Shown: positions 33,024 through 40,248 of the stretch, in pieces | How the letters are laid out: each line of letters begins with the position of its first letter | Numbering within the stretch: position 1 is the first letter of the stretch | Source: Limosilactobacillus urinaemulieris | Lineage (GTDB): Bacteria > Bacillota > Bacilli > Lactobacillales > Lactobacillaceae | Length of the DNA: 40,248 bases | Assembly (NCBI RefSeq): GCF_014838745.1 | Contig: NZ_JABUXR010000015.1 | Coordinates: forward strand, 1 to 40,248 | Direction: 5' to 3' | Program-made: the position numbers and the translations under genes | Notes under the pieces: model-generated | Seen by the model: only the letters and a program-made list of their open reading frames with translations | What the model was told of the DNA's origin: nothing | Database searches by the model: none

Positions 33024-34043
33024 TTAAGCTTCTTCGCCGGCTACCTTTACGATTGCCTTAGAAATATTACCTAATTTACCACTTACGAAGTCTTCAACAT
33101 GAGCAAAGTCCAAAACATTAGAAATTAATGGAAGTGGATCCACATCACCCGATTGAAGCAGAGCAATCGAATCTTCGAAAGTGTAAGGGTTGATGAAGGT
33201 TCCTTGAATTGTCAATTGCTTTTGGTAAACCTTGTAAGTATTTACCTTAAACTCTGAATCAGGGTTACCAACACCAAACATTAATACTTGACCACCACGA
33301 CGAGCAGCTTCAACGGCTTGTTCTTGAGTCTTTGGTAAACCAACAGCTTCAACAACGATGTCGTATGAGTCTTCCTTAACCTCTTCTGGGTGAGTCATAT
33401 TGTTAATGGTCTTAAAGCCGAAATGCTTCCGGTTATTTTCAAGCTTTTCGTCAACGGTTCCGGCAAGAGTAACTTCACGAATTCCGCGAGCCTTTAAGAT
33501 TTGAGCAATCAATTGTCCTTCAAAACCGTCACCGATGATCAATGCATTTTGATATGGGTGAGTGGTCAAAAGATCAACGGCGTGCATTGCACATGAAATT
33601 GGTTCAATTACGGCCGCAGCTTCAAGTGAAACATTGTCAGGAATATGGTAAACAACTTCCTCAGGAGCGGTGAAGTATTCTTCAAAGCCGCCATCCCGCG
33701 TAACGCCAACAGCATCCAAGTGTTCACAAAGTTCTGGACGCGATGTCCGGCAGTAGTAGCACTTGTGGCAGTAAATGTTGGGATCAACGCTGACCCGATC
33801 CCCAACCTTGAAATCTTCAACTTCACTTCCAACAGCTGCAACAACACCGGAATTTTCGTGTCCCAGTACGATTGGTGGAACAGCATCCGCTGAACCAGGA
33901 AGGCCATTATATAATGCCTTATCAGTCCCGCAAATACCAGCCCAGGCAGTGTGAACTAAGACTTCATTGGGTTTAACTTCTGGCTTCTTATAGTTGTCAT
34001 CAATTTCTAACTTTTTCTTACCAGTCATTACTAAAGCTTTCAT
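33024..34043 (-). CDS. Zinc-dependent alcohol/polyol dehydrogenase, MDR family
   Basis: NAD(P)-dependent medium-chain dehydrogenase of 339 residues. Catalytic zinc ligands are visible in GICGTDK (Cys 38) and GHENSG (His 62). The four structural-zinc cysteines lie in CHKCYYCRTSRPELC (about residues 93-107). The nucleotide-binding motif is GDGFEG rather than GxGxxG with the usual third Gly context. Closest types are sorbitol, threonine or butanediol dehydrogenases. It follows a glyoxalase-fold gene by 71 bases on the same strand and is probably co-transcribed with it. GGAGG precedes the ATG. The substrate is undetermined. Confidence 0.9.
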   Translation of the reverse strand: MKALVMTGKKKLEIDDNYKKPEVKPNEVLVHTAWAGICGTDKALYNGLPGSADAVPPIVLGHENSGVVAAVGSEVEDFKVGDRVSVDPNIYCHKCYYCRTSRPELCEHLDAVGVTRDGGFEEYFTAPEEVVYHIPDNVSLEAAAVIEPISCAMHAVDLLTTHPYQNALIIGDGFEGQLIAQILKARGIREVTLAGTVDEKLENNRKHFGFKTINNMTHPEEVKEDSYDIVVEAVGLPKTQEQAVEAARRGGQVLMFGVGNPDSEFKVNTYKVYQKQLTIQGTFINPYTFEDSIALLQSGDVDPLPLISNVLDFAHVEDFVSGKLGNISKAIVKVAGEEA

Positions 34044-34114
34044 CAGATATTCCTCCTACACTAACAAAGTGCTTTAGGGTCGATCTGGACTAAAGGTTAA
34101 TGCCTCTAGCGGGA

Positions 34115-34525
34115 TTAATCCTTAACAACTTCACAAAATTCAATAGTTTCATCGTTTGGACCAACAATGTTGAAGAACTTGATTCCATGCTTCCAGAAGT
34201 CAAGGTGTTGTACTTCGTCTTCCTTAACGTCGAATCCTTCTTCTTTAGCGGCCTTAAATGCATTGTCTGCATCTTCAACGTTCAATGAGATATGGTTAAT
34301 TGCACCGGTCTTGTGAACAGCACCATCACTGTCCCAGATCTCTAACATTAAGTGGCCAGCCTTCATAAATACCACTTGATGTCCCTGATCATCCGTATCG
34401 AATTGACCCTGCTTCTTGAAACCTAACTTTTCCCAGAAGGCAATTGTCTTCTTCAAATCATCAGTTGGGATCCCAACGTGTGCCAAGTCGTCATAATAAC
34501 CTGCTAAACTCTTGTTAAATGCCAT
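34115..34525 (-). CDS. VOC-family (glyoxalase-fold) protein
   Basis: Small vicinal-oxygen-chelate protein of 136 residues with two beta-alpha-beta-beta-beta units. LAHVGIPTDDLKKTIAFWEKLGF opens the first unit and INHISLNVEDADNAF the second. Likely metal ligands are His in LAHVGI, Glu in MLEIWD, His in INHIS and Glu in ETIEFCE. Such proteins act as lactoylglutathione-type lyases, dioxygenases or epimerases; which one is not clear. I choose ATG 34525 with GGAGG eight bases before it. It lies between repeat copy 5 and the zinc dehydrogenase. Confidence 0.88.
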   Translation of the reverse strand: MAFNKSLAGYYDDLAHVGIPTDDLKKTIAFWEKLGFKKQGQFDTDDQGHQVVFMKAGHLMLEIWDSDGAVHKTGAINHISLNVEDADNAFKAAKEEGFDVKEDEVQHLDFWKHGIKFFNIVGPNDETIEFCEVVKD

Positions 34526-34576
34526 AAGTCTCACCTCCTTTAAATGTGCTTTAATGTTCTAATTTATTAAGAGTAG

Positions 34577-34856
34577 AACGTTTTAGGCAATTGAGCCTAA
34601 GCTCTGCTCGCCATGGACTAGCAATTTACTGCAGCATTGCCGAAACGTGCTTCGCCCGAGTTCCCTAGAGCTAGCAACCTCTCTCCTAGGCGCAAGTCGC
34701 CTTCGTCGAGAGAAATTGCTACTTCTACTGCAACAGAGTCAAAACGTGCTCGCCGTGACCGCAACTTCCGCCTAGCTATCCCGTCCTTGATTGTAAACAA
34801 TCATCGTCCGGGATTTTCTAGTGCTCAGTTACTAGTTCGTCACGGCTCGCACTCTA
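34577..34856 (-). repeat. Composite hairpin repeat, copy 5 (after fructokinase)
   Basis: On the minus strand begins TAGAGTGCGAGCC, the TAG being the fructokinase stop codon. A long module follows (GCCGTGAC/GTCACGGC at 34839-34846 and 34752-34759). Then a short module (TAGCAA/TTGCTA at 34716-34721 and 34672-34677, inner CTCTC/GAGAG, apical AGGCG/CGCCT), and a degenerate end module up to 34577. It separates the fructokinase from the VOC gene. Confidence 0.9.
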
Positions 34857-35732
34857 ATTTGTTGCCGCCTTTAATGCTAGAGCAAAGTCACCGATGGTTG
34901 CGGAGCCATTGTGTTGGGCTAATGGCATGGTGATGTATTCATCAAGATCACCAACCTCAACGTAATCGTTAAGCAGCTTCTTAAATTCGCGACGAACCTT
35001 CTTTAGGAATTCTTCGCTAACAACACCGCCACCAAAGACAATTTGTCCTGGACGGAACATCAGCGTTGCATCGACAGCAGCTTGGGCAACATAGTAAGCC
35101 ATGATGTCCCAAACGTGGTCAGTCAACGGAACATCTTTTCCTTTCTTACCTAGCCGGGCTTCAAAGGTTGGTCCGCTAACTAATCCTTCAAGGCAATCAC
35201 CATGGAATGGGCAAATTCCCTTAAAGTCAAGATCATCAGGGTGCCGCTTCAACCGAATATGTCCCATTTCTGGGTGACCCAATTCACCAACAAACTTACC
35301 GTCAATTACGGCACCAGCACCAACACCGGTCCCAATAGTGTAGTAAACCAGTGAATTAATCCGCTTGTTAAATAACGTTGAAAGAACATATTCACCATAT
35401 GCGGAACCATTAACGTCTGTCGTCCAAGCGATTGGCACATTGAAGTGCTTCTTGAATGGACCAACAAAATCAGTGTCTTGCCAACCTGGCTTTGGCGTAT
35501 TAGTAATGTAACCATACTTTGGTGAGCTCTTGCGAATCTCGATTGGACCAAATGAAGCAATCGCAATCGCACTTAAATCATCCTTGTATTGGTCAAACCA
35601 TTCAATACACTTTTGAATCGTTTCTTCAGGAGTCGTTGTTGGGATGTGAATTGAATCTTGAACTTGGTAGTTAATATTACCAACGGCACAAACGAACTTT
35701 GTCCCTCCTGCTTCAATACTTCCTAGTAGCAT
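34854..35732 (-). CDS. scrK: Fructokinase, ROK family
   Basis: Phosphorylates fructose to fructose 6-phosphate. The phosphate-binding start GSIEAGGTKFVCAVGN, the GTGVGAGAVIDG loop (about residue 130) and the zinc-binding segment GHPEMGHIRLKRH...CPFHGDCLEGLVSGP (about 150-190) are those of ROK fructokinases; 292 residues is normal. GGAGG lies before ATG 35732. It follows pgi by 12 bases, so fructose 6-phosphate can be turned to glucose 6-phosphate by the next enzyme of the same operon and enter the phosphoketolase pathway. The TAG stop is the first triplet of repeat copy 5. Confidence 0.95.
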   Translation of the reverse strand: MLLGSIEAGGTKFVCAVGNINYQVQDSIHIPTTTPEETIQKCIEWFDQYKDDLSAIAIASFGPIEIRKSSPKYGYITNTPKPGWQDTDFVGPFKKHFNVPIAWTTDVNGSAYGEYVLSTLFNKRINSLVYYTIGTGVGAGAVIDGKFVGELGHPEMGHIRLKRHPDDLDFKGICPFHGDCLEGLVSGPTFEARLGKKGKDVPLTDHVWDIMAYYVAQAAVDATLMFRPGQIVFGGGVVSEEFLKKVRREFKKLLNDYVEVGDLDEYITMPLAQHNGSATIGDFALALKAATN

Positions 35733-35744
35733 CGCAATTCCTCC

Positions 35745-37103
35745 TTACTTGTTTTCGTCCATTTCAGCCCGTAGCTTCTTGCCGATCTCTTCGTAGCCTG
35801 GCTTGCCTAAGAGACCAAACATGTTAACCTTGTAGGCTTCCACTCCTGGTTGGTTGAAGGGGTTAATCCCGTTGAGGTAACCGGAGATTCCCATCGCCAC
35901 TTCAAAGAAGTAGATCAAGTAACCAAGCGTGTATTCATTTTCTTCTGGAATGTGAACAGTCATTACTGGAACCCCACCAGCAGTGTGGGCAGCAACAACG
36001 GCCTCGTATGCCTTGGTATTGGCGAAGTCCATCGTCTTACCTTCCAAGTAGCCTAAACCATCCAGGTTATCTGGTTCACTTGGGATTTCCATGTCATGGT
36101 TTGGCTTGTCGAGCTTCACAACGGTTTCCATCAAGAACCGGCGACCTTCTTGGATATATTGACCAAGGGAGTGAAGGTCCGTGGTGAAGTTAGCACTGGA
36201 TGGGTAAATGCCCTTGTGATCTTTCCCTTCGGATTCACCAGCTAATTGCTTCCACCATTCAGCGAACATGGTCATGTTTGGTTCGTAGTTTTCGAGTAAT
36301 TCGGTTTCATAGCCCTTCCGGTAAAGGATGTTCCGGTAAGCGGCATATTGATAAGCTTCGTTGTTTTCCAGTTTAGGATCCGTATAGTCCTTTTCGGCTT
36401 GGGCAGCCCCGGCCATTAACTGGTCAATGTCACCGCCAGAAACGGCAATTGGTAAGAGACCAACTGGGGAAAGAACCGAGTAACGACCGCCAATGCCATC
36501 TTGGATCACAAAGCTTTCGTAACCGTGGGCATCGGCTTCGGTCTTCAAAGCCCCCTTGGCCTTGTCGGTCGTCGCGTAGATCCGCTTGTTGGCTTCGTCC
36601 TCACCATACTTCTTGATCAAGAGGTTCTTGAAGATCCGGAAAGCAATTGATGGTTCAGTTGTCGTCCCGGACTTAGAAACGATGTTGACGGAGAAGTCCT
36701 TGTCGCCAATCAATTCGATTAAGTCATGAACATAAGTGGAGCTCAAGGAGTTCCCGGCAAAGAGTACTAATGGGTACTTCCGGTCAGCAGCCTTTTGGGC
36801 TTGGTAAAAAGTGTTGTGCAAGAAGTCAACGGCCATCCGGGCACCCAGGTAGGAACCACCGATACCAATGACAACCAAGATATCAGAGTCATTTTGAATC
36901 TTCTTGGCAGCCGCCTTAATCCGCGCAAACTCTTCCTTGTCGTAATCGGTTGGCAAGTGGAGCCAGTCACGGAAGTCTGCCCCGGCACCAGTACCGTTGC
37001 GTAATTCATCATCCGCTGCATTCACCATTGCTTGCATTTCGCCGAGTTCGTTATCGTTAACAAATTTCTTTAAGCCTGTACGATCAAATGAAATATGAGC
37101 CAT
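35745..37103 (-). CDS. pgi: Glucose-6-phosphate isomerase
   Basis: Interconverts glucose 6-phosphate and fructose 6-phosphate. It is the short bacterial form (452 residues). [14 protein letters not shown] (about residue 145) is the phosphate-binding loop, [14 protein letters not shown] (about 207) the first signature, and GKPGYEEI closes the C-terminus. AAGGGGA precedes the ATG. It heads an operon with the fructokinase. By eye the coding sequence is richer in G+C than its neighbours, with third positions dominated by C, as in highly expressed genes. A promoter with overlapping LacI-type operator lies about 75 to 110 bases upstream. Confidence 0.97.
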   Translation of the reverse strand: MAHISFDRTGLKKFVNDNELGEMQAMVNAADDELRNGTGAGADFRDWLHLPTDYDKEEFARIKAAAKKIQNDSDILVVIGIGGSYLGARMAVDFLHNTFYQAQKAADRKYPLVLFAGNSLSSTYVHDLIELIGDKDFSVNIVSKSGTTTEPSIAFRIFKNLLIKKYGEDEANKRIYATTDKAKGALKTEADAHGYESFVIQDGIGGRYSVLSPVGLLPIAVSGGDIDQLMAGAAQAEKDYTDPKLENNEAYQYAAYRNILYRKGYETELLENYEPNMTMFAEWWKQLAGESEGKDHKGIYPSSANFTTDLHSLGQYIQEGRRFLMETVVKLDKPNHDMEIPSEPDNLDGLGYLEGKTMDFANTKAYEAVVAAHTAGGVPVMTVHIPEENEYTLGYLIYFFEVAMGISGYLNGINPFNQPGVEAYKVNMFGLLGKPGYEEIGKKLRAEMDENK

Positions 37104-37174
37104 GATTCCAGTCCCCTTTTTATTAATTAGCTTACTTCGTTTATTTGGAAGTGCTTAACTATTCAACGACTATT

Positions 37175-37214
37175 ATGTTATCGCTTTCTATTTTATATGT
37201 CAATCGGTTAACAG
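37175..37214 (-). promoter_or_regulatory. pgi promoter with overlapping LacI-type operator
   Basis: TTGACA (37198-37203 complement) and TAACAT (37175-37180 complement) are 17 bases apart. CAATCGGTTAACAG (37201-37214, plus strand) overlaps the -35. It matches a site upstream of the MFS gene (38846-38859) at 13 of 14 positions. Confidence 0.65.
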
Positions 37215-37263
37215 AATTTTTTTGATTTTATTTTCAGGTTAAATTATCAGCCTAATTTAAAAC

Positions 37264-37305
37264 AAAAAACGTGATCCAACAACTATTAAAAGTCATTCGA
37301 TCACG
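37264..37305 (-). terminator. Terminator of the MFS gene
   Basis: CGTGATC and GATCACG arms (37299-37305 and 37270-37276) enclose a 22-base loop and are followed on the minus strand by six T. Confidence 0.75.
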
Positions 37306-37324
37306 GCACTTTTATTCAGTTTTA

Positions 37325-38602
37325 TTACTTAGTATATACGTGAACCGTTGCTGGTTGCTTTTTCTCAACAGGATTGTCCACCCTTTTAAGTTCATACAGG
37401 TGCTTCCCCATAAAGAGTAGGCCAGCAATTATCAGCATCATCACTCCATAAATCCGAAATGGTGCTGCTAAACCTAACCCACTTAGCGGTTGGCTTAATA
37501 AGTGGTTAAACCAAGCGTCGGCTGTTGGTGAGAAGAAAGCCCCAAAGTTAAACCCAATTAGTACAAATGATGTAACCTTGGTTTGGAGCTTCATCGGTGC
37601 CATAAATGGCAGAATATTGAAGATCAACGGTGTAAGGACTTGCATTGGGAAGCCAACCAAAAGGATCCCGGCAGCGATAATTGGAAAACTACTTCCACCG
37701 AAGCCAAACAGAAAGTTAGCAATTGCCAGAAGGATCAAGCCGATGTAAATTGTCCCCACATAGCCAAAATGCTTCTGCAGAACTCCGTAACACGCACCAC
37801 CAAGAGTTGCGCCAATTAGCATTAATGAAAGATAGGTCCCGGTTCCCGTAAAGGCCTTACCATTAATTGCAACGGCTAACCCCGGGAAGCGATCTTCCAT
37901 CCCGATAAAGTCCATCTTAATTAATAGAACAAACGCCAGAATTGCAATTACTAATGGGCTAATCTTAGTCACTGGTTCATTAGTAATCGGCGAAATTGTT
38001 TCTGTTGCTTGTTGGTTATCACTAGTCGTCGTGTTACTGTGAGCATCATTTGGTACTCGCCATGCAAAGAATGCCATTACCGCAAAAGCCAATCCGTAAA
38101 CCAAGAATGCAGCGTGCCAATCAGCATAAATCAGCAACAAACTTGAAATTATCAATGTGCAGGCATTCCCGATTTGTTCAAACGCTGACCGCCAGCCCTG
38201 CATACTTGTTCGCTCGTGTCCCTGATACCAAACAGAAATCAATGAAATTGCTTGAGAATTGTAAAGACCATACCCAGCACCAAGAAAGAGCCGTGAAAGC
38301 AAAATCACCATGTAGTTGCTAACAAATGAAGGAATTAATCCTGCAATCCCAACAATCGTGATCCCGGCTATAATAATGTGCTTATCAGAGATATTAAACC
38401 AATCCTGAAGCAACGGTGAGAGAACAACGAAGAACATTACCGCAAAGGACGGCGCCGTAACTAGGTATTCAACTTGCGGCTGACTAACATTCAGCGCTGA
38501 TTTGATCTGTGGCAAGGCACTTTGAATTGTGTAGGCGCTCGTAACCATAAATGATGCGGACAAGAACGCAAGTTTAGTTGCCAGTGACTGACTATGTTTC
38601 AT
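37325..38602 (-). CDS. MFS transporter, probably sugar-linked
   Basis: Major-facilitator protein of about 425 residues with 12 hydrophobic segments and a polar central loop (about residues 190-215, rich in Thr, Asn and Gln). Near the start QSALPQIKSALNVSQPQVEYLVTAP is typical of this superfamily; SRLFLGAGYGLYNSQAISLI lies in segment four. I choose ATG 38602, with GGAGG eleven bases upstream. It stands downstream of a LacI regulator gene on the same strand and shares an operator-like site with pgi, so uptake of a hexose or related sugar is plausible. The substrate is not recognisable from sequence. Confidence 0.85.
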   Translation of the reverse strand: MKHSQSLATKLAFLSASFMVTSAYTIQSALPQIKSALNVSQPQVEYLVTAPSFAVMFFVVLSPLLQDWFNISDKHIIIAGITIVGIAGLIPSFVSNYMVILLSRLFLGAGYGLYNSQAISLISVWYQGHERTSMQGWRSAFEQIGNACTLIISSLLLIYADWHAAFLVYGLAFAVMAFFAWRVPNDAHSNTTTSDNQQATETISPITNEPVTKISPLVIAILAFVLLIKMDFIGMEDRFPGLAVAINGKAFTGTGTYLSLMLIGATLGGACYGVLQKHFGYVGTIYIGLILLAIANFLFGFGGSSFPIIAAGILLVGFPMQVLTPLIFNILPFMAPMKLQTKVTSFVLIGFNFGAFFSPTADAWFNHLLSQPLSGLGLAAPFRIYGVMMLIIAGLLFMGKHLYELKRVDNPVEKKQPATVHVYTK

Positions 38603-38679
38603 AGCAAAAACAACCTCCAAACTTGCTAATACAAGGTAACGAATTTTATTTTATCTAGTTTCTTTCAACACCTTTATGG

Positions 38680-38689
38680 TAACCGGTAA
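38680..38689. promoter_or_regulatory. Candidate LacI operator near the MFS gene
   Basis: TAACCGGTAA carries the central CG with flanking symmetry of LacI-family sites. A cre-like AAAGCGCTTACA (about 38702-38713) follows. Both lie within 115 bases of the MFS start. Confidence 0.45.
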
Positions 38690-38845
38690 GCATAGGTTAG
38701 TAAAGCGCTTACATTTAGTGATCGATTTCACCTCTTTCCCGCTTAAAACCAGCAGTTAACAGCATCTTCGCCCCAAAATGTAGCAAGCACTTACATTAGA
38801 CCGTTTACTAATTTACTAATTTTTTACTTGTTAACTGCTTATGTG

Positions 38846-38859
38846 CAACCGGTTAACAG
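38846..38859. promoter_or_regulatory. Candidate LacI operator matching the pgi site
   Basis: CAACCGGTTAACAG contains the palindrome AACCGGTT and differs by one base from the site in the pgi promoter. It lies in the 416-base gap between lacI and the MFS gene. The gap otherwise shows further half-sites (CAGTTAACAG near 38751, CAAGCACTTACA near 38784) and no gene. Confidence 0.55.
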
Positions 38860-38973
38860 GATCTTTTTAAAAAAGCCCAATTATTAATGAAAAATAACGA
38901 AAGTAATAGCAAAATAACTACTTTTCTGCTGATTTGTTCAGTAATTAACAGGTGCTTTTATAACACTATAACT

Positions 38974-39010
38974 GAAAAACAAGAAGCTAAAGAAATTTTC
39001 TAGCTTCTTG
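38974..39010 (-). terminator. Terminator of the LacI-family gene
   Basis: Ten-base arms CAAGAAGCTA (38980-38989) and TAGCTTCTTG (39001-39010), followed on the minus strand by five T. Confidence 0.8.
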
Positions 39011-39018
39011 CTTTTCAC

Positions 39019-40008
39019 TCATGCTGTTGTGCTATTAATCATCTTTACCGGAAGAGTAACTGACTTAACGTTTGTCTTGCCTTCAATCAATTGAAGAAGC
39101 AACTCAACTGCCTTAGTTGCCATTTCAGGAATTGGCTGCTGGATTGTAGTCAATTCTGGTGATAAGGTTCGGGTAATATTCGCTCCATCATAACCCACAA
39201 CCTTAAGATCATCAGGAACATGGCGATCAAATTCTTTCCCCACCCGAATAATTAGACTTGCATTGGTATCATTATCGGCAAAAATCCCATCAACCTCAGG
39301 GTGTTCCCGGAACATTTTACGAAAAACCCGTTCCTTTTCTTTGTCAGACACGTCAAACGAAACACTGTAGGTAATTGGCTTTCGGTGGTGCTTATTCATC
39401 AGATCCTCATAAGCCTGCTGACGTAACTCATTAGGTGATACTAAATTAATCGGGTAATTGGTATGGATAATGTGTTTACAGCCATCATTCAGTAAGCGTT
39501 GAACCGCGAGGAGTCCTCCCTGATAGTTATCAGAAGAAACAACTGGGATCTGTTTCCCAACAAATCGTTCAATTGAGACAATTGGCCTGGTCGTCTTCTG
39601 GTATTCAGAAATTCCCTGATTATGGGACCCCACAATTAAACCATCAACCTGGTGATTCAATAATAGTTTTAAATAATCCTGTTCCTTAGCGGGATTATCC
39701 TGACTATTCCCCATCAGAACTCGATAGCCTAATTGGTCAAACCGTTTTTCCAATTCTGCTTCAAGCTCAGCAAAAAATGGGTTGTCTACTGTCGGAAAAA
39801 CCAAGGCAACCAGGTTAGTCTTTTGTTTAAATAGCTGTCGAGCAATTACATTGGGTCGATAGTTTAGCTTATCCATTGCATCGTGGACCTTTTTAATTGT
39901 CTTATCGCTTAAGTATCCCCGATTATTTAAGACCCGCGAAACGGTTGTTTTTGAGACACCTGCCAATTCCGCCACGTCATCTAACTTGATTGTCTTTTTT
40001 TCTACCAT
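39019..40008 (-). CDS. LacI-family transcription regulator
   Basis: Sugar-responsive repressor: N-terminal helix-turn-helix and hinge (residues 1-60; LDDVAELAGVSKTTVSRVLNN then YRPNVIARQL). A periplasmic-binding-protein-like effector domain follows (residues 65-329; NPFFAELEAELEK, VDGLIVGSHN, VDGIFADND, VVGYDG). Length 329 is normal. GAGGAG lies before ATG 40008. An extended -10 (TGCTATAAT) precedes it. The position and the shared operator-like sites suggest control of the downstream MFS gene and of pgi-scrK. Resemblance to sucrose/fructose repressors is only general. Confidence 0.92.
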   Translation of the reverse strand: MVEKKTIKLDDVAELAGVSKTTVSRVLNNRGYLSDKTIKKVHDAMDKLNYRPNVIARQLFKQKTNLVALVFPTVDNPFFAELEAELEKRFDQLGYRVLMGNSQDNPAKEQDYLKLLLNHQVDGLIVGSHNQGISEYQKTTRPIVSIERFVGKQIPVVSSDNYQGGLLAVQRLLNDGCKHIIHTNYPINLVSPNELRQQAYEDLMNKHHRKPITYSVSFDVSDKEKERVFRKMFREHPEVDGIFADNDTNASLIIRVGKEFDRHVPDDLKVVGYDGANITRTLSPELTTIQQPIPEMATKAVELLLQLIEGKTNVKSVTLPVKMINSTTA

Positions 40009-40035
40009 AATTACTCCTCTTACTTGTCATTAGCT

Positions 40036-40044
40036 ATTATAGCA
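40036..40044 (-). promoter_or_regulatory. Extended -10 promoter of lacI
   Basis: TGCTATAAT on the minus strand (TATAAT at 40036-40041 complement with TGC before it), about 28 bases upstream of the ATG. No clear -35, as expected for an extended -10. Confidence 0.6.
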
Positions 40045-40143
40045 TAAGAGAAAACGGGAAATAGATCTTCTCAAGGGCTAAACAGGCTTCGTTACTAACG
40101 AATAAAAAAACACCAAGCCTTCAGTTTTCGGGGTATACACTTT

Positions 40144-40177
40144 CTGGTATTGATAAAAAATCAATGCCAGTTTTTTT
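40144..40177 (+). terminator. Plus-strand terminator near the window end
   Basis: CTGGTATTGAT (40144-40154) pairs with ATCAATGCCAG (40160-40170) with one mismatch, then seven T. No plus-strand gene ends here within the window, so its transcript is unclear. Confidence 0.65.
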
Positions 40178-40216
40178 GTACACAAAAAGGACAACTGCTG
40201 TCCTCGTGTTGTACAA
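40176..40216. repeat. Nested inverted repeat at the right edge
   Basis: TTGTACAC (40176-40183) and GTGTTGTACAA (40206-40216) pair with a one-base bulge around an inner GGACA/TGTCC stem. It could be a mobile-element end or a second terminator; the window stops too soon to judge. Confidence 0.4.
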
Positions 40217-40248
40217 TCAATTCACCACAAAAATCATGTAAAGAAGGT

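Noticed and set aside
40081-40248. Possible end of an insertion sequence (nested inverted repeats with TGTACA strings, resembling the T-rich stretch at 40-60)
   Set aside because: No transposase is visible in the window and I cannot match the repeat to a known family; the similarity between both window ends is short and AT-rich.

Overview
The window looks like chromosomal DNA of a heterofermentative member of the Lactobacillaceae, most likely Limosilactobacillus or a close relative. I infer this from the gene set (agmatine-deiminase cluster remnant, NADH oxidase with an FNR-like regulator, GH36 alpha-galactosidase, gluconate kinase, ROK fructokinase next to pgi, an isoleucine 2-epimerase resembling that of Lactobacillus buchneri), from AGGAGG-type ribosome binding sites and from T-box leaders. 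No database search was possible, so the species is not fixed.

Layout. 1-1650: trpS on the minus strand with a Trp T-box leader. 1675-4876: an orphan DNA methyltransferase, then a decayed agmatine deiminase locus (truncated aguA facing a truncated aguD permease remnant, plus a frameshifted ptcA). 5045-7281: NADH oxidase and a divergent Crp/Fnr-type regulator with an FNR-type box at its own promoter. 7302-10703: alpha-galactosidase and a divergent AraC regulator with cre-like sites. 10735-18602: ndk, a frame-broken HelD helicase, gluconate kinase, a cation/proton antiporter and a ClC chloride channel. 18602-21316: two Cys/Met-metabolism PLP enzymes behind a Met T-box, then tRNA-Thr. 21358-26396: MarR/multidrug transporter pair, isoleucine 2-epimerase and an APC amino-acid permease. 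26397-27143: an AT-rich gap with an orphan terminator. 27144-32872: nth, an organophosphate-type MFS transporter, a zinc-ribbon membrane protein, PPK2, a nonsense-interrupted MFS exporter and a SemiSWEET. 33024-40008: a zinc alcohol dehydrogenase with a glyoxalase-fold partner, fructokinase, pgi, an MFS transporter and a LacI regulator, with matching operator-like sites in front of pgi and upstream of the MFS gene.

The most unusual feature is a family of composite intergenic repeats present five times (175-408, 10735-10952, 18104-18560, 24693-24971, 34577-34856). Every copy is in the same orientation as the gene before it, and its first three bases are that gene's TAG stop codon (trpS, ndk, clc, the APC permease, fructokinase). 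The repeats are built from two hairpin module types of about 95 and about 55 bases. Stem sequences differ between copies but base pairing is kept by compensatory changes, which points to selection on folded RNA or single-stranded DNA. I do not recognise this family.

The window is also rich in broken genes: aguA, aguD, ptcA, helD, the 5' end of the first Cys/Met enzyme, and an MFS exporter. These show either ongoing gene loss or sequencing errors; the truncation of aguA with loss of its catalytic histidine, and the two stops in aguD, are hard to explain by errors alone.
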